A model generated the notes under the pieces. That model saw only the letters and a list, made by a program, of their open reading frames with translations. It was not told the DNA's origin and did not search any database. Both the position numbers and the translations under genes were made by a program. Shown piece after piece: positions 13,101-27,100 of a stretch of DNA of 64,000 nt. Each line of letters starts with the position of its first letter. The first letter of the stretch is position 1. This stretch comes from Ophthalmolycus amberensis (Eukaryota; Chordata; Actinopteri; Perciformes; Zoarcidae): assembly GCA_024529925.1 (NCBI GenBank), contig JAFEUB010001461.1:407501-471500 (forward strand), written 5' to 3'.

Positions 13101-14965
13101 GTAGACTAAACACAGAGACCTGCTGTCTGTAGAGTAAACACAGTGACCTGCTGTCAGTAAAGTAAACACAGTGACCTGCTGTCTGTAGAGTAAACACAGT
13201 GACCTGCTGTCTGTAGACTAAACACAGTGACCTTCTGTCAGTAAAGTAAACACAGTGACCTGCTGTCAGTAGAGTAAACACAGTGACCTTCTGTCAGTAA
13301 AGTAAACACAGTGACCTGCTGTCAGTAGAGTAAACACAGAGACATGTTGTCTGTAGACTAAACACAGAGACCTGTTGTCTGTAGACTAAACACAGTGGCC
13401 TGCTGTCTGTAGAGTAAACACAGAGACCTGCTGTCAGTAGAGTAAACACAGAGACCTGCTGTCAGTAAAGTAAACACAGTGACCTGCTGTCTGTAGAGTA
13501 AACACAGAGACCTGCTGTCAGTAGAGTAAACACAGTGACCTGCTGACAGTAAAGTAAACACAGAGACCTGCTGTCAGTAGAGTAAACACAGTGACCTGCT
13601 GTCAGTAAAGTAAACACAGAGACCTGCTGTCAGTAAAGTAAACACAGTGACCTGCTGTCAGTAGAGTAAACACAGTGACCTGCTGTCAGTAAAGTAAACA
13701 CAGTGACCTGCTGTCTGTAGACTAAACACAGTGACCTGCTGTCTGTAGACTAAACACAGTGACCTGCTGTCAGTAAAGTAAACACAGTGACCTGCTGTCT
13801 GTAGACTAAACACAGTGACCTGCTGTCTGTAGACTAAACACAGTGACCTGCTGTCAGTAAAGTAAACACAGTGACCTGCTGTCTGTAGACTAAACACAGT
13901 GACCTGCTGTCTGTAGACTAAACACAGTGACCTGCTGTCAGTAAAGTAAACACAGAGACCTGCTGTCTGTAGAGTAAACACAGAGACCTGCTGTCTGTAG
14001 ACTAAACACAGTGACCTGCTGTCAGTAAAGTAAACACAGTGACCTGCTGTCTGTAGACTAAACACAGAGACCTGCTGTCTGTAGACTAAACACAGAGACC
14101 TGCTGTCTGTAGACTAAACACAGTGACCTGCTGTCTGTAGACTAAACACAGAGACCTGCTGTCTGTAGACTAAACACAGTGACCTGCTGTCTGTATACTA
14201 AACACAATGACCTGCTGTCTGTAGACTAAACACAGAGACCTGCTGTCTGTAGACTAAACACAGAGACCTGCTGTCTGTAGACTAAACAGAGTGACCTGCT
14301 GTCTGTAGACTAAACAGAGTGACCTGCTGTCTGTATACTAAACACAGAGACCTGCTGTCTGTAGACTAAACACAGAGACCTGCTGTCTGTAGACTAAACA
14401 CAGTGACCTGCTGTCAGTAGAGTAAACAGTGACCTGCTGTCAGTAGACTAAACACAGTGACCTGCTGTCTGTAGACTAAACACAGTGACCTGCTGTCAGT
14501 AGACTAAACACAGAGACCTGCTGTCTGTAGACTAAACACAGTGACCTGCTGTCAGTAGAGTAAACACAGAGACCTGCTGTCAGTAGAGTAAACACAGAGA
14601 CCTGCTGTCTGTAGACTAAACACAGAGACCTGCTGTCTGTAGACTAAACACAGTGACCTGCTGTCTGTAGACTAAACACAGTGACCTGCTGTCTGTAGAC
14701 TAAACACAGTGACCTGCTGTCTGTAGAGTAAACATAGAGACCTGCTGTCTGTAGACTAAACACAGAGACCTGCTGTCTGTAGACTAAACACAGTGACCTG
14801 CTGTCTGTAGACTAAACACAGAGACCTGCTGTCTGTAGACTAAACACAGTGACCTGCTGTCTGTAGACTAAACACAGTGACCTGCTGTCTGTAGACTAAA
14901 CACAGTGACCTGCTGTCTGTAGACTAAACACAGTGACCTGCTGTCTGTAGGGTAAACATAGAGAG
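10199..14965. repeat. 28-bp minisatellite
   Basis: About 170 copies of a 28-bp unit built on ACACAGTGACCTGCTG plus TCTGTAGAGTAA, with frequent alternatives (GAGACC, CAGTAGA, TAGACTAA, CAGTAAAG). Three units equal 28 codons, so the minus strand shows many fake open frames. Rare variants reveal block copying: a TATACTAAACACAATG unit followed by AACAGAGT units and one 26-bp unit occurs at about 11811-12060 and again at about 14189-14440. The right edge decays into single-copy sequence at 14950-14965. Confidence 0.95.
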
Positions 14966-15582
14966 TCGTCTGCAACATCTCTAGTTTTAACCTCCAGCAG
15001 ATTTTTGAAGTACAGATTTTGGGTAAAGAAGCAGCCTGCGTTGTTCCCTCTGGAGGTCTGAGCGCTTTGATAACGACCTGAATCTTTATAATTAATGGAA
15101 ATAAGTCTGAGCAAAAATTAAAAACTCAAAACACAAACTGAAGCTACAGGCGGAGAAAACGAGACAAGATAACTCATTATAATGACTTAATATACTGCAA
15201 TGTTTGAGGAGGAGGAGGAGGAAGAGGAGAGAGGAGGAGGAGTAGGAGGAGGAGGAGGAAGAGGAGGAGGAGGAGGAGGAGGAAGAGGAGAGAGGAGGAG
15301 GTGTTTTTGTAGGAATCTGCAGATTTGAGGTCTCGTTGGGATCCAGAACGTGGACCAGAGTCTGGAGCCTGGAAGAGAATCTGTTGTAAAAAAAATTCGA
15401 GCAACTAAAATTAGCCAAAGCTTTGCGAGGATCAGATGTGTGATTACAACGTCTGCTGGAGTTCTTTTTGTTTCTGATTCTGGAGGAAAAGCAATAAACA
15501 AAACGAGGAGGATCTCCTCTCATTGTGGTGAAGACTCTAAATATACGTTGTGTTTCAATAAAACTCAGACGGCAGATTAAAT
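14966..15582. other. Unique DNA with GAG-rich microsatellite
   Basis: Single-copy sequence separating two arrays. A GAG/GAA-rich tract occupies about 15205-15302. The segment 15310-15582 is unique and includes AATAAA-type hexamers. No convincing coding exon was recognised on either strand; open frames are driven by the GAG tract. Confidence 0.6.
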
Positions 15583-15613
15583 CTAATATAAAACACCACT
15601 ACAGTAGATCTCC

Positions 15614-15920
15614 AGAAGAAGAAGAAGAAGAAGAAGAAGAAGAAGAAGAAGAAACCATTTTTATTGTCATATACATTTTTACACAATCACGAAATTTGAC
15701 TACTGCATTTGACCCATCCCTGTATATAGGGAGCAGTGGGCTGCCATTGATCGGCGCCCGGGGAGCCGTGGGTTCAGTGTGTTGCTCAGGTACACTTCGA
15801 CACCTGATACGTCCCAGTCAGGGATCGAACCGTTGACCTTCCGGTTCCCAGACGACCCTCTTAACCCAGTGAGCCACGGTCGCCACCTTTTTTTTTCTTC
15901 TTTTTTTTTTAAGAAAGAAG
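15614..15920 (-). mobile_element. tRNA-derived SINE, copy 1
   Basis: Read on the minus strand, a tRNA-like head has an A box (TGGCTCACTGG, 15876-15866) and a B box (GGTTCGATCCC, 15831-15821). A body follows, with GACAATAAAAATGG near the end and a TTC-triplet tail (GAA on the plus strand, 15614-15653). It interrupts the 41-bp array between CTCC and AGGACTAC. The head side is T-rich on the plus strand (15888-15910). RNA polymerase III promoter function is inferred from the boxes only. The family name is not assigned. Confidence 0.8.
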
Positions 15921-17870
15921 AGGACTACAAATATAAAACACAACCACTACAGTAGATCTCCTCCAGGACTACAAATATAAAACACGACCACTACAGTAGA
16001 TCTCCTCCAGGACTACAAATATAAAACACCACTAAAGTAGATCTCCTCCAGGACTACAAATATAAAACACGACTATAGTAGATCTCCTCCAGGACTACAA
16101 ATATAAAACACCACTACAGCAGATCTCCTCCAGGACTACAAATATAAAACACCACTGTAGTAGATCTCCTCCAGGACTACAAATATAAAACAACACTTCA
16201 GTAGATCTCCTCCAGGACTACAAATATAAAACAAAACTACAGTAGATCTCTTCCAGGACTACAAATATAAAACACCACCACTGTAGATCTCCTCCAGGAC
16301 TACAAATATAAAACACCACCAATGTAGATCTCCTCCAGGACTACAAATATAAAACACCACTACATTAGATCTCCTCCAGGACTACAAATATAAAACACCA
16401 ACACAGTAGATCTCCTCCAGGACTACAAATATAAAACACCACTACAGTAGATCTCCTCCAGGACTACAAATATAAAACACCACTATAGTAGATCTCCTCC
16501 AGGACTACAAATATAAAACAACACTTCAGTAGATCTCCTCCAGGACTACAAATATAAAACAAAACTACAGTAGATCTCCTCCAGGACTACAAATATAAAA
16601 CACAACCACTACAGTAGATCTCCTCCAGGACTACAAATATAAAACACAACCACTACAGTAGATCTCCTCCAGGACTACAAATATAAAACACCACTACAGT
16701 AGATCTCCTCCAGGACTACAACTATAAAACACCACTATAGTAGATCTCCTCCAGGACTACAAATATAAAACACCACTACAGTAGATCTCCTCCAGGACTA
16801 CAAATATAAAACAACACTACAGTAGATCTCCTCCAGGACTACAAATATAAAACACCACTACAGTAGATCTCCTCCAGGACTACAAATATAAAACAACACC
16901 ACAGTAGATCTCCTCCAGGACTACAAATATAAAACAAAACTACAGTAGATCTCCTACAGGACTACAAATATAAAACAACACTACAGTAGATCTCCTCCAG
17001 GACTACAAATATAAAACAACACTACAGTAGATCTCCTCCAGGACTACAAATATAAAACACCACCAAAGTAGATCTCCTCCAGGACTACAAATATAAAACA
17101 CAACCACTATAGTAGATCTCCTCCAGGACTACAAATATAAAACACGACCACTACAGTAGATCTCCTCCAGGACTACAAATATAAAACACCACTCTAGTAG
17201 ATCTCCTCCAGGACTACAAATATAAAACACCACTATAGTAGATCTCCTCCAGGACTACAAATATAAAACACCACTATAGTAGATGTCCTCCAGGACTACA
17301 AATATAAAACACCACTACAGTAGATCTCCTCCAGGACTACAAATATAAAACAACACTACAGTAGATCTCCTCCAGGACTACAAATATAAAACACCACTAT
17401 AGTAGATCTCCTCCAGGACTACAAATATAAAACACCACTATAGTAGATGTCCTCCAGGACTACAAATATAAAACACCACTCTAGTAGATCTCCTCCAGGA
17501 CTACAAATATAAAACACAACCACTACAGTAGATCTCCTCCAGGACTACAAATATAAAACACAACCACTACAGTAGATCTCCTCCAGGACTACAAATATAA
17601 AACACCACTATAGTAGATCTCCTCCAGGACTACAAATATAAAACAACACTTCAGTAGATCTCCTCCAGGACTACAAATATAAAACAAAACTACAGTAGAT
17701 CTCCTCCAGGACTACAAATATAAAACACCACCACTGTAGATCTCCTCCAGGACTACAAATATAAAACACCACTACAGTAATCTCCTCCAGGACTACAAAT
17801 ATAAAACACCACTACAGTAGATCTCCTCCAGGACTACAAATATAAAACACCACTACAGTAGATCTCCTCC

Positions 17871-18171
17871 AGAAGAAGAAGAAGAAGAAGAAGAAACCAT
17901 TTTTATTGTCATATACATTTTTACACATACACGAAATTTGACAACTGCATTTGACCCATCCCTGTATAGAGGGAGCAGTGGGCTGCCATTGATCGGCGCC
18001 CGGGGAGCCGTGGGTTCAGTGTATTGCTCAGGTACACTTCGACACCTGATACGTCCCAGTCAGGGATCGAACCGTTGACCTTCCGGTTCCCAGACGACCC
18101 TCTTAACCCAGTGAGCCACGGTCGCCACCTTTTTTTTCCTTCTTTTTCTTCTTTTTTTTTTAAGAAAGAAG
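17871..18171 (-). mobile_element. tRNA-derived SINE, copy 2 (copied with the array)
   Basis: Nearly identical to the element at 15614-15920, with A box at 18118-18108, B box at 18073-18063 and a shorter triplet tail. Both junctions with the 41-bp unit are the same as for copy 1: AGAAGAAG after CTCC, and AAGAAAGAAG before AGGACTAC. Identical junctions point to one insertion later duplicated as part of a block of about 2.24 kb, rather than two independent insertions. Confidence 0.8.
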
Positions 18172-21100
18172 AGGACTACAAATATAAAACACAACCACTA
18201 CAGTAGATCTCCTCCAGGACTACAAATATAAAAGACCACTACAGTAGATCTCCTCCAGGACTACAAATATAAAACACCACTACAGTAGATCTCCTCCAGG
18301 ACTACAAATATAAAACACAACCACTATAGTAGATCTCCTCCAGGACTACAAATATAAAACACCACGAAAGTAGATCTCCTCCAGGACTACAAATATAAAA
18401 CACAACTACAGTAGATCTCCTCCAGGACTACAAATATAAAACACCACGAAAGTAGATCTCCTCCAGGACTACAAATATAAAACACCACTATAGTAGATCT
18501 CCTCCAGGACTACAAATATAAAACACCACTATAGTAGATGTCCTCCAGGACTACAAATATAAAACACCACTCTAGTAGATCTCCTCCAGGACTACAAATA
18601 TAAAACACCACTACAGTAGATCTCCTCCAGGACTACAAATATAAAACACAACCACTATAGTAGATCTCCTCCAGGACTACAAATATAAAACACCACGAAA
18701 GTAGATCTCCTCCAGGACTACAAATATAAAACACAACTACAGTAGATCTCCTCCAGGACTACAAATATAAAACACCACGAAAGTAGATCTCCTCCAGGAC
18801 TACAAATATAAAACACCACTATAGTAGATCTCCTCCAGGACTACAAATATAAAACACCACTATAGTAGATGTCCTCCAGGACTACAAATATAAAACACCA
18901 CTCTAGTAGATCTCCTCCAGGACTACAAATATAAAACACAACCACTACAGTAGATCTCCTCCAGGACTACAAATATAAAACACAACCACTACAGTAGATC
19001 TCCTCCAGGACTACAAATATAAAACACCACTATAGTAGATCTCCTCCAGGACTACAAATATAAAACAACACTTCAGTAGATCTCCTCCAGGACTACAAAT
19101 ATAAAACAAAACTACAGTAGATCTCCACCAGGACTACAAATATAAAACACCACCACTGTAGATCTCCTCCAGGACTACAAATATAAAACACCACTACAGT
19201 AATCTCCTCCAGGACTACAAATATAAAACACCACTACAGTAGATCTCCTCCAGGACTACAAATATAAAACAACACTACAGTAGATCTCCTCCAGGACTAC
19301 AAATATAAAACACCACTACAGTAGATCTCCTCCAGGACTACAAATATAAAACAACACCACAGTAGATCTCCTCCAGGACTACAAATATAAAACAAAACTA
19401 CAGTAGATCTCCTCCAGGACTACAAATATGAAACACCACTACAGTAGATCTCCTCCAGGACTACAAATATAAAACACAACCACTACAGTAGATCTCCTCC
19501 AGGACTACAAATATAAAACACAAGCACTACAGTAGATCTCCTCCAGGACTACAAATATAAAACACCACTACAGTAGATCTCCTCCAGGACTACAAATATA
19601 AAACAACACTACAGTAGATCTCCTCCAGGACTACAAATATAAAACACCACTATAGTAGATCTCCCAGGACTACAAATATAAAACACCACTATAGTAGATC
19701 TCCTCCAGGACTACAAATATAAAACACCACTACAGCAGATCTCCTCCAGGACTACAAATATAAAACACCACTGTAAGTAGATCTCCTCCAGGACTACAAA
19801 TATAAAACACCACTATCAGTAGATCTCCTCCAGGACTACAAATATAAAACACCACTATCAGTAGATCTCCTCCAGGACTACAAATATAAAACAACACTAC
19901 TAGTAGATCTCCTCCAGGACTACAAATATAAAACACCACCACTAGTAGATCTCCTCCAGGACTACAAATATAAAACAACCACTACAGTAGATCTCCTCCA
20001 GGACTACAAATATAAAACACCACCTACAGTAGATCTCCTCCAGGACTACAAATATAAAACACCACTACAGTAGATCTCCTCCAGGACTACAAATATAAAA
20101 CACCACTACAGTAGATCTCCTCCAGGACTACAACTATAAAACACCACTACAGTAGATCTCCTCCAGGACTACAAATATAAAACAACACTACAGTAGATCT
20201 CCTCCAGGACTACAAATATAAAACACCACTATAGTAGATCTTCCTCCAGGACTACAAATATAAAACAACCACTATAGTAGATCTCCTCCAGGACTACAAA
20301 TATAAAACACCACTATAGTAGATCTCCTCCAGGACTACAAATATAAAACACGACCACTACAGTAGATCTCCTCCAGGACTACAAATATAAAACACGACCA
20401 CTACAGTAGATCTCCTCCAGGACTACAAATATAAAACACCACTACAGTAGATCTCCTCCATGACTACAAATATAAAACACCACTACAGTAGATCTCCTCC
20501 AGGACTACAAATATAAAACACCACTACAGTAGATCTCCTCCAGGACTACAAATATAAAACACCACGAAAGTAGATCTCCTCCAGGACTACAAATATAAAA
20601 CACAACCACTATAGTAGATCTCCTCCAGGACTACAAATATAAAACAACACTACAGTAGATCTCCTCCAGGACTACAAATATAAAACACCACTACAGTAGA
20701 TCTCCTCCAGGACTACAAATATAAAACACCACCACTACAGTAGATCTCCTCCAGGACTACAAATATAAAACACCACTACAGTAGATCTCCTCCAGGACTA
20801 CAAATATAAAACACCACTACAGTAGATCTCCTCCAGGACTACAAATATAAAACACAACCACAACAGTAGATCTCCTCCAGGACTACAAATATAAAACACA
20901 ACCACTACAGTAGATCTCCTCCAGGACTACAAATATAAAACACCACTACAGTAGATCTCCTCCAGGACTACAAATATAAAACACCACCTCTACAGTAGAT
21001 CTCCTCCAGGACTACAAATATAAAACACCACTACAGTAGATCTCCTCCAGGACTACAAATATAAAACAACACTACAGTAGATCTCCTCCAGGACTACAAA

Positions 21101-24100
21101 TATAAAACACCACTACAGTAGATCTCCTCCAGGACTACAAATATAAAACAACACCACAGTAGATCTCCTCCAGGACTACAAATATAAAACAAAACTACAG
21201 TAGATCTCCTCCAGGACTACAAATATGAAACACCACTACAGTAGATCTCCTCCAGGACTACAAATATAAAACACAACCACTACAGTAGATCTCCTCCAGG
21301 ACTACAAATATAAAACACAAGCACTACAGTAGATCTCCTCCAGGACTACAAATATAAAACACCACTACAGTAGATCTCCTCCAGGACTACAAATATAAAA
21401 CAACACTACAGTAGATCTCCTCCAGGACTACAAATATAAAACACCACTATAGTAGATCTCCAGGACTACAAATATAAAACACCACTATAGTAGATCTCCT
21501 CCAGGACTACAAATATAAAACACCACTACAGCAGATCTCCTCCAGGACTACAAATATAAAACACCACTGTAGTAGATCTCCTCCAGGACTACAAATATAA
21601 AACAACACTTCAGTAGATCTCCTCCAGGACTACAAATATAAAACAACACTTCAGTAGATCTCCTCCAGGACTACAAATATAAAACAAAACTACAGTAGAT
21701 CTCCTCCAGGACTACAAATATAAAACACCACCACTGTAGATCTCCTCCAGGACTACAAATATAAAACACCACTACAGTAGATCTCCTCCAGGACTACAAA
21801 TATAAAACACCACCACAGTAGATCTCCTCCAGGACTACAAATATAAAACACCACTACAGTAGATCTCCTCCAGGACTACAAATATAAAACACCACTACAG
21901 TAGATCTCCTCCAGGACTACAACTATAAAACACCACTACAGTAGATCTCCTCCAGGACTACAAATATAAAACAACACTACAGTAGATCTCCTCCAGGACT
22001 ACAAATATAAAACACCACTATAGTAGATCTTCTCCAGGACTACAAATATAAAACACCACTATAGTAGATGTCCTCCAGGACTACAAATATAAAACACCAC
22101 TATAGTAGATCTCCTCCAGGACTACAAATATAAAACACGACCACTACAGTAGATCTCCTCCAGGACTACAAATATAAAACACGACCACTACAGTAGATCT
22201 CCTCCAGGACTACAAATATAAAACACCACTACAGTAGATCTCCTCCATGACTACAAATATAAAACACCACTACAGTAGATCTCCTCCAGGACTACAAATA
22301 TAAAACACAACTACAGTAGATCTCCTCCAGGACTACAAATATAAAACACCACGAAAGTAGATCTCCTCCAGGACTACAAATATAAAACACAACCACTATA
22401 GTAGATCTCCTCCAGGACTACAAATATAAAACAACACTACAGTAGATCTCCTCCAGGACTACAAATATAAAACACCACTACAGTAGATCTCCTCCAGGAC
22501 TACAAATATAAAACACAACCACTGTAGATCTCCTCCAGGACTACAAATATAAAACACCACTACAGTAGATCTCCTCCAGGACTACAAATATAAAACACCA
22601 CTATAGTAGATCTCCTCCAGGACTACAAATATAAAACACAACCACTATAGTAGATCTCCTCCAGGACTACAAATATAAAACACCACTCTAGTAGATCTCC
22701 TCCAGGACTACAAATATAAAACACAACCACTACAGTAGATCTCCTCCAGGACTACAAATATAAAACACAACCACTACAGTAGATCTCCTCCAGGACTACA
22801 AATATAAAACACCACTACAGTAGATCTCCTCCAGGACTACAAATATAAAACACAACCACTATAGTAGATCTCCTCCAGGACTACAAATATAAAACACCAC
22901 TACAGTAGATCTCCTCCAGGACTACAAATATAAAACACAACCACAACAGTAGATCTCCTCCAGGACTACAAATATAAAACACAACCACTACAGTAGATCT
23001 CCTCCAGGACTACAAATATAAAACACCACTACAGTAGATCTCCTCCAGGACTACAAATATAAAACACCACCACTACAGTAGATCTCCTCCAGGACTACAA
23101 ATATAAAACACCACTACAGTAGATCTCCTCCAGGACTACAAATATAAAACAACACTACAGTAGATCTCCTCCAGGACTACAAATATAAAACACCACTACA
23201 GTAGATCTCCTCCAGGACTACAAATATAAAACAACACCACAGTAGATCTCCTCCAGGACTACAAATATAAAACAAAACTACAGTAGATCTCCTCCAGGAC
23301 TACAAATATAAAACAAAACTACAGTAGATCTCCTCCAGGACTACAAATATAAAACACAACCACTACAGTAGATCTCCTCCAGGACTACAAATATAAAACA
23401 CAACCACTACAGTAGATCTCCTCCAGGACTACAAATATAAAACACCACTACAGTAGATCTCCTCCAGGACTACAAATATAAAACACAACCACTATAGTAG
23501 ATCTCCTCCAGGACTACAAATATAAAACACCACTACAGTAGATCTCCTCCAGGACTACAAATATAAAACACAACCACAACAGTAGATCTCCTCCAGGACT
23601 ACAAATATAAAACACAACCACTACAGTAGATCTCCTCCAGGACTACAAATATAAAACACCACTACAGTAGATCTCCTCCAGGACTACAAATATAAAACAC
23701 CACCACTACAGTAGATCTCCTCCAGGACTACAAATATAAAACACCACTACAGTAGATCTCCTCCAGGACTACAAATATAAAACAACACTACAGTAGATCT
23801 CCTCCAGGACTACAAATATAAAACACCACCACAGTAGATCTCCTCCAGGACTACAAATATAAAACAACACCACAGTAGATCTCCTCCAGGACTACAAATA
23901 TAAAACAAAACTACAGTAGATCTCCTCCAGGACTACAAATATAAAACACCACTACAGTAGATCTCCTCGAGGACTACAAATATAAAACAACACTTCAGTA
24001 GATCTCCTCCAGGACTACAAATATAAAACACCACCACAGTAGATCTCCTCCAGGACTACAAATATAAAACACCACTATAGTAGATCTCCTCCAGGACTAC

Positions 24101-27100
24101 AAATATAAAACAACACTTCAGTAGATCTCCTCCAGGACTACAAATATAAAACACCACCACAGTAGATCTCCTCCAGGACTACAAATATAAAACACCACTA
24201 CAGTAGATCTCCTCCAGGACTACAAATATAAAACAACACTTCAGTAGATCTCCTCCAGGACTACAAATATAAAACAAAACTACAGTAGATCTCCTCCAGG
24301 ACTACAAATATAAAACAACACTACAGTAGATCTCCTCCAGGACTACAAATATAAAACACCACTACAGTAGATCTCCTCCAGGACTACAAATATAAAACAA
24401 CACCACAGTAGATCTCCTCCAGGACTACAAATATAAAACAAAACTACAGTAGATCTCCTCCAGGACTACAAATATAAAACAAAACTACAGTAGATCTCCT
24501 CCAGGACTACAAATATAAAACACAACCACTACAGTAGATCTCCTCCAGGACTACAAATATAAAACACAACCACTACAGTAGATCTCCTCCAGGACTACAA
24601 ATATAAAACACCACTACAGTAGATCTCCTCCAGGACTACAAATATAAAACACAACCACTATAGTAGATCTCCTCCAGGACTACAAATATAAAACACCACT
24701 ACAGTAGATCTCCTCCAGGACTACAAATATAAAACACAACCACAACAGTAGATCTCCTCCAGGACTACAAATATAAAACACAACCACTACAGTAGATCTC
24801 CTCCAGGACTACAAATATAAAACACCACTACAGTAGATCTCCTCCAGGACTACAAATATAAAACACCACCACTACAGTAGATCTCCTCCAGGACTACAAA
24901 TATAAAACACCACTACAGTAGATCTCCTCCAGGACTACAAATATAAAACAACACTACAGTAGATCTCCTCCAGGACTACAAATATAAAACACCACCACAG
25001 TAGATCTCCTCCAGGACTACAAATATAAAACAACACCACAGTAGATCTCCTCCAGGACTACAAATATAAAACAAAACTACAGTAGATCTCCTCCAGGACT
25101 ACAAATATAAAACACCACTACAGTAGATCTCCTCGAGGACTACAAATATAAAACAACACTTCAGTAGATCTCCTCCAGGACTACAAATATAAAACACCAC
25201 CACAGTAGATCTCCTCCAGGACTACAAATATAAAACACCACTATAGTAGATCTCCTCCAGGACTACAAATATAAAACAACACTTCAGTAGATCTCCTCCA
25301 GGACTACAAATATAAAACACCACCACAGTAGATCTCCTCCAGGACTACAAATATAAAACACCACTACAGTAGATCTCCTCCAGGACTACAAATATAAAAC
25401 AACACTTCAGTAGATCTCCTCCAGGACTACAAATATAAAACAAAACTACAGTAGATCTCCTCCAGGACTACAAATATAAAACAACACTACAGTAGATCTC
25501 CTCCAGGACTACAAATATAAAACACCACTACAGTAGATCTCCTCCAGGACTACAAATATAAAACACAACCACTAGTAGGTCTCCTCCAGGACTACAAATA
25601 TAAAACACCACTACAGTAGATCTCCTCCAGGACTACAAATATAAAACAACACTACAGTAGATCTCCTCCAGGACTACAAATATAAAACACCACTATAGTA
25701 GATCTCCTCCAGGACTACAAATATAAAACACCACTACAGCAGATCTCCTCCAGGACTACAAATATAAAACACCACTATAGTAGATCTCCTCCAGGACTAC
25801 AAATATAAAACAACACTTCAGTAGATCTCCTCCAGGACTACAAATATAAAACACCACCACAGTAGATCTCCTCCAGGACTACAAATATAAAACACCACTA
25901 CAGTAGATCTCCTCCAGGACTACAAATATAAAACACCACTATAGTAGATCTCCTCCAGGACTACAAATATAAAACACCACTACAGCAGATCTCCTCCAGG
26001 ACTACAAATATAAAACACCACTATAGTAGATCTCCAGGACTACAAATATAAAACAACACTTCAGTAGATCTCCTCCAGGACTACAAATATAAAACAAAAC
26101 TACAGTAGATCTCCTCCAGGACTACAAATATAAAACAACACTACAGTAGATCTCCTCCAGGACTACAAATATAAAACACCACTACAGTAGATCTCCTCCA
26201 GGACTACAAATATAAAACACAACCACTGTAGATCTCCTCCAGGACTACAAATATAAAACACCACTACAGTAGATCTCCTCCAGGACTACAAATATAAAAC
26301 ACCACTACAGTAGATCTCCTCCAGGACTACAAATATAAAACAACACTACAGTAGATCTCCTCCAGGACTACAAATATAAAACACCACTATAGTAGATCTC
26401 CTCCAGGACTACAAATATAAAACACCACTACAGCAGATCTCCTCCAGGACTACAAATATAAAACACCACTATAGTAGATCTCCTCCAGGACTACAAATAT
26501 AAAACAACACTTCAGTAGATCTCCTCCAGGACTACAAATATAAAACAAAACTACAGTAGATCTCCTCCAGGACTACAAATATAAAACACCACCACTGTAG
26601 ATCTCCTCCAGGACTACAAATATAAAACACCACTACAGTAGATCTCCTCCAGGACTACAAATATAAAACACCACCACAGTAGATCTCCTCCAGGCCAGGA
26701 CTACAAATATAAAACACCACTACAGTAGATCTCCTCCAGGACTACAAATATAAAACACCACTACAGTAGATCTCCTCCAGGACTACAAATATAAAACACC
26801 ACCACAGTAGATCTCCTCCAGGACTACAAATATAAAACACCACTACAGTAGATCTCCTCCAGGACTACAAATATAAAACACCACTACAGTAGATCTCCTC
26901 CAGGACTACAAATATAAAACACCACTACAGTAGATCTCCTCCAGGACTACAAATATAAAACAACACTACAGTAGATCTCCTCCAGGACTACAAATATAAA
27001 ACACCACTATAGTAGATCTCCTCCAGGACTACAAATATAAAACACCACGATAGTAGATGTCCTCCAGGACTACAAATATAAAACACCACCATAGTAGATC

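Noticed and set aside
10308..14065. Many minus-strand frames of 60-135 codons with a 28-residue period
   Set aside because: Products of the 28-bp unit (three units make 28 codons); not genes.
15350..15836. Possible small genes across 15350-15836 (76- and 103-codon frames)
   Set aside because: The frames run into GAA triplets and the SINE body and have no recognisable domain.
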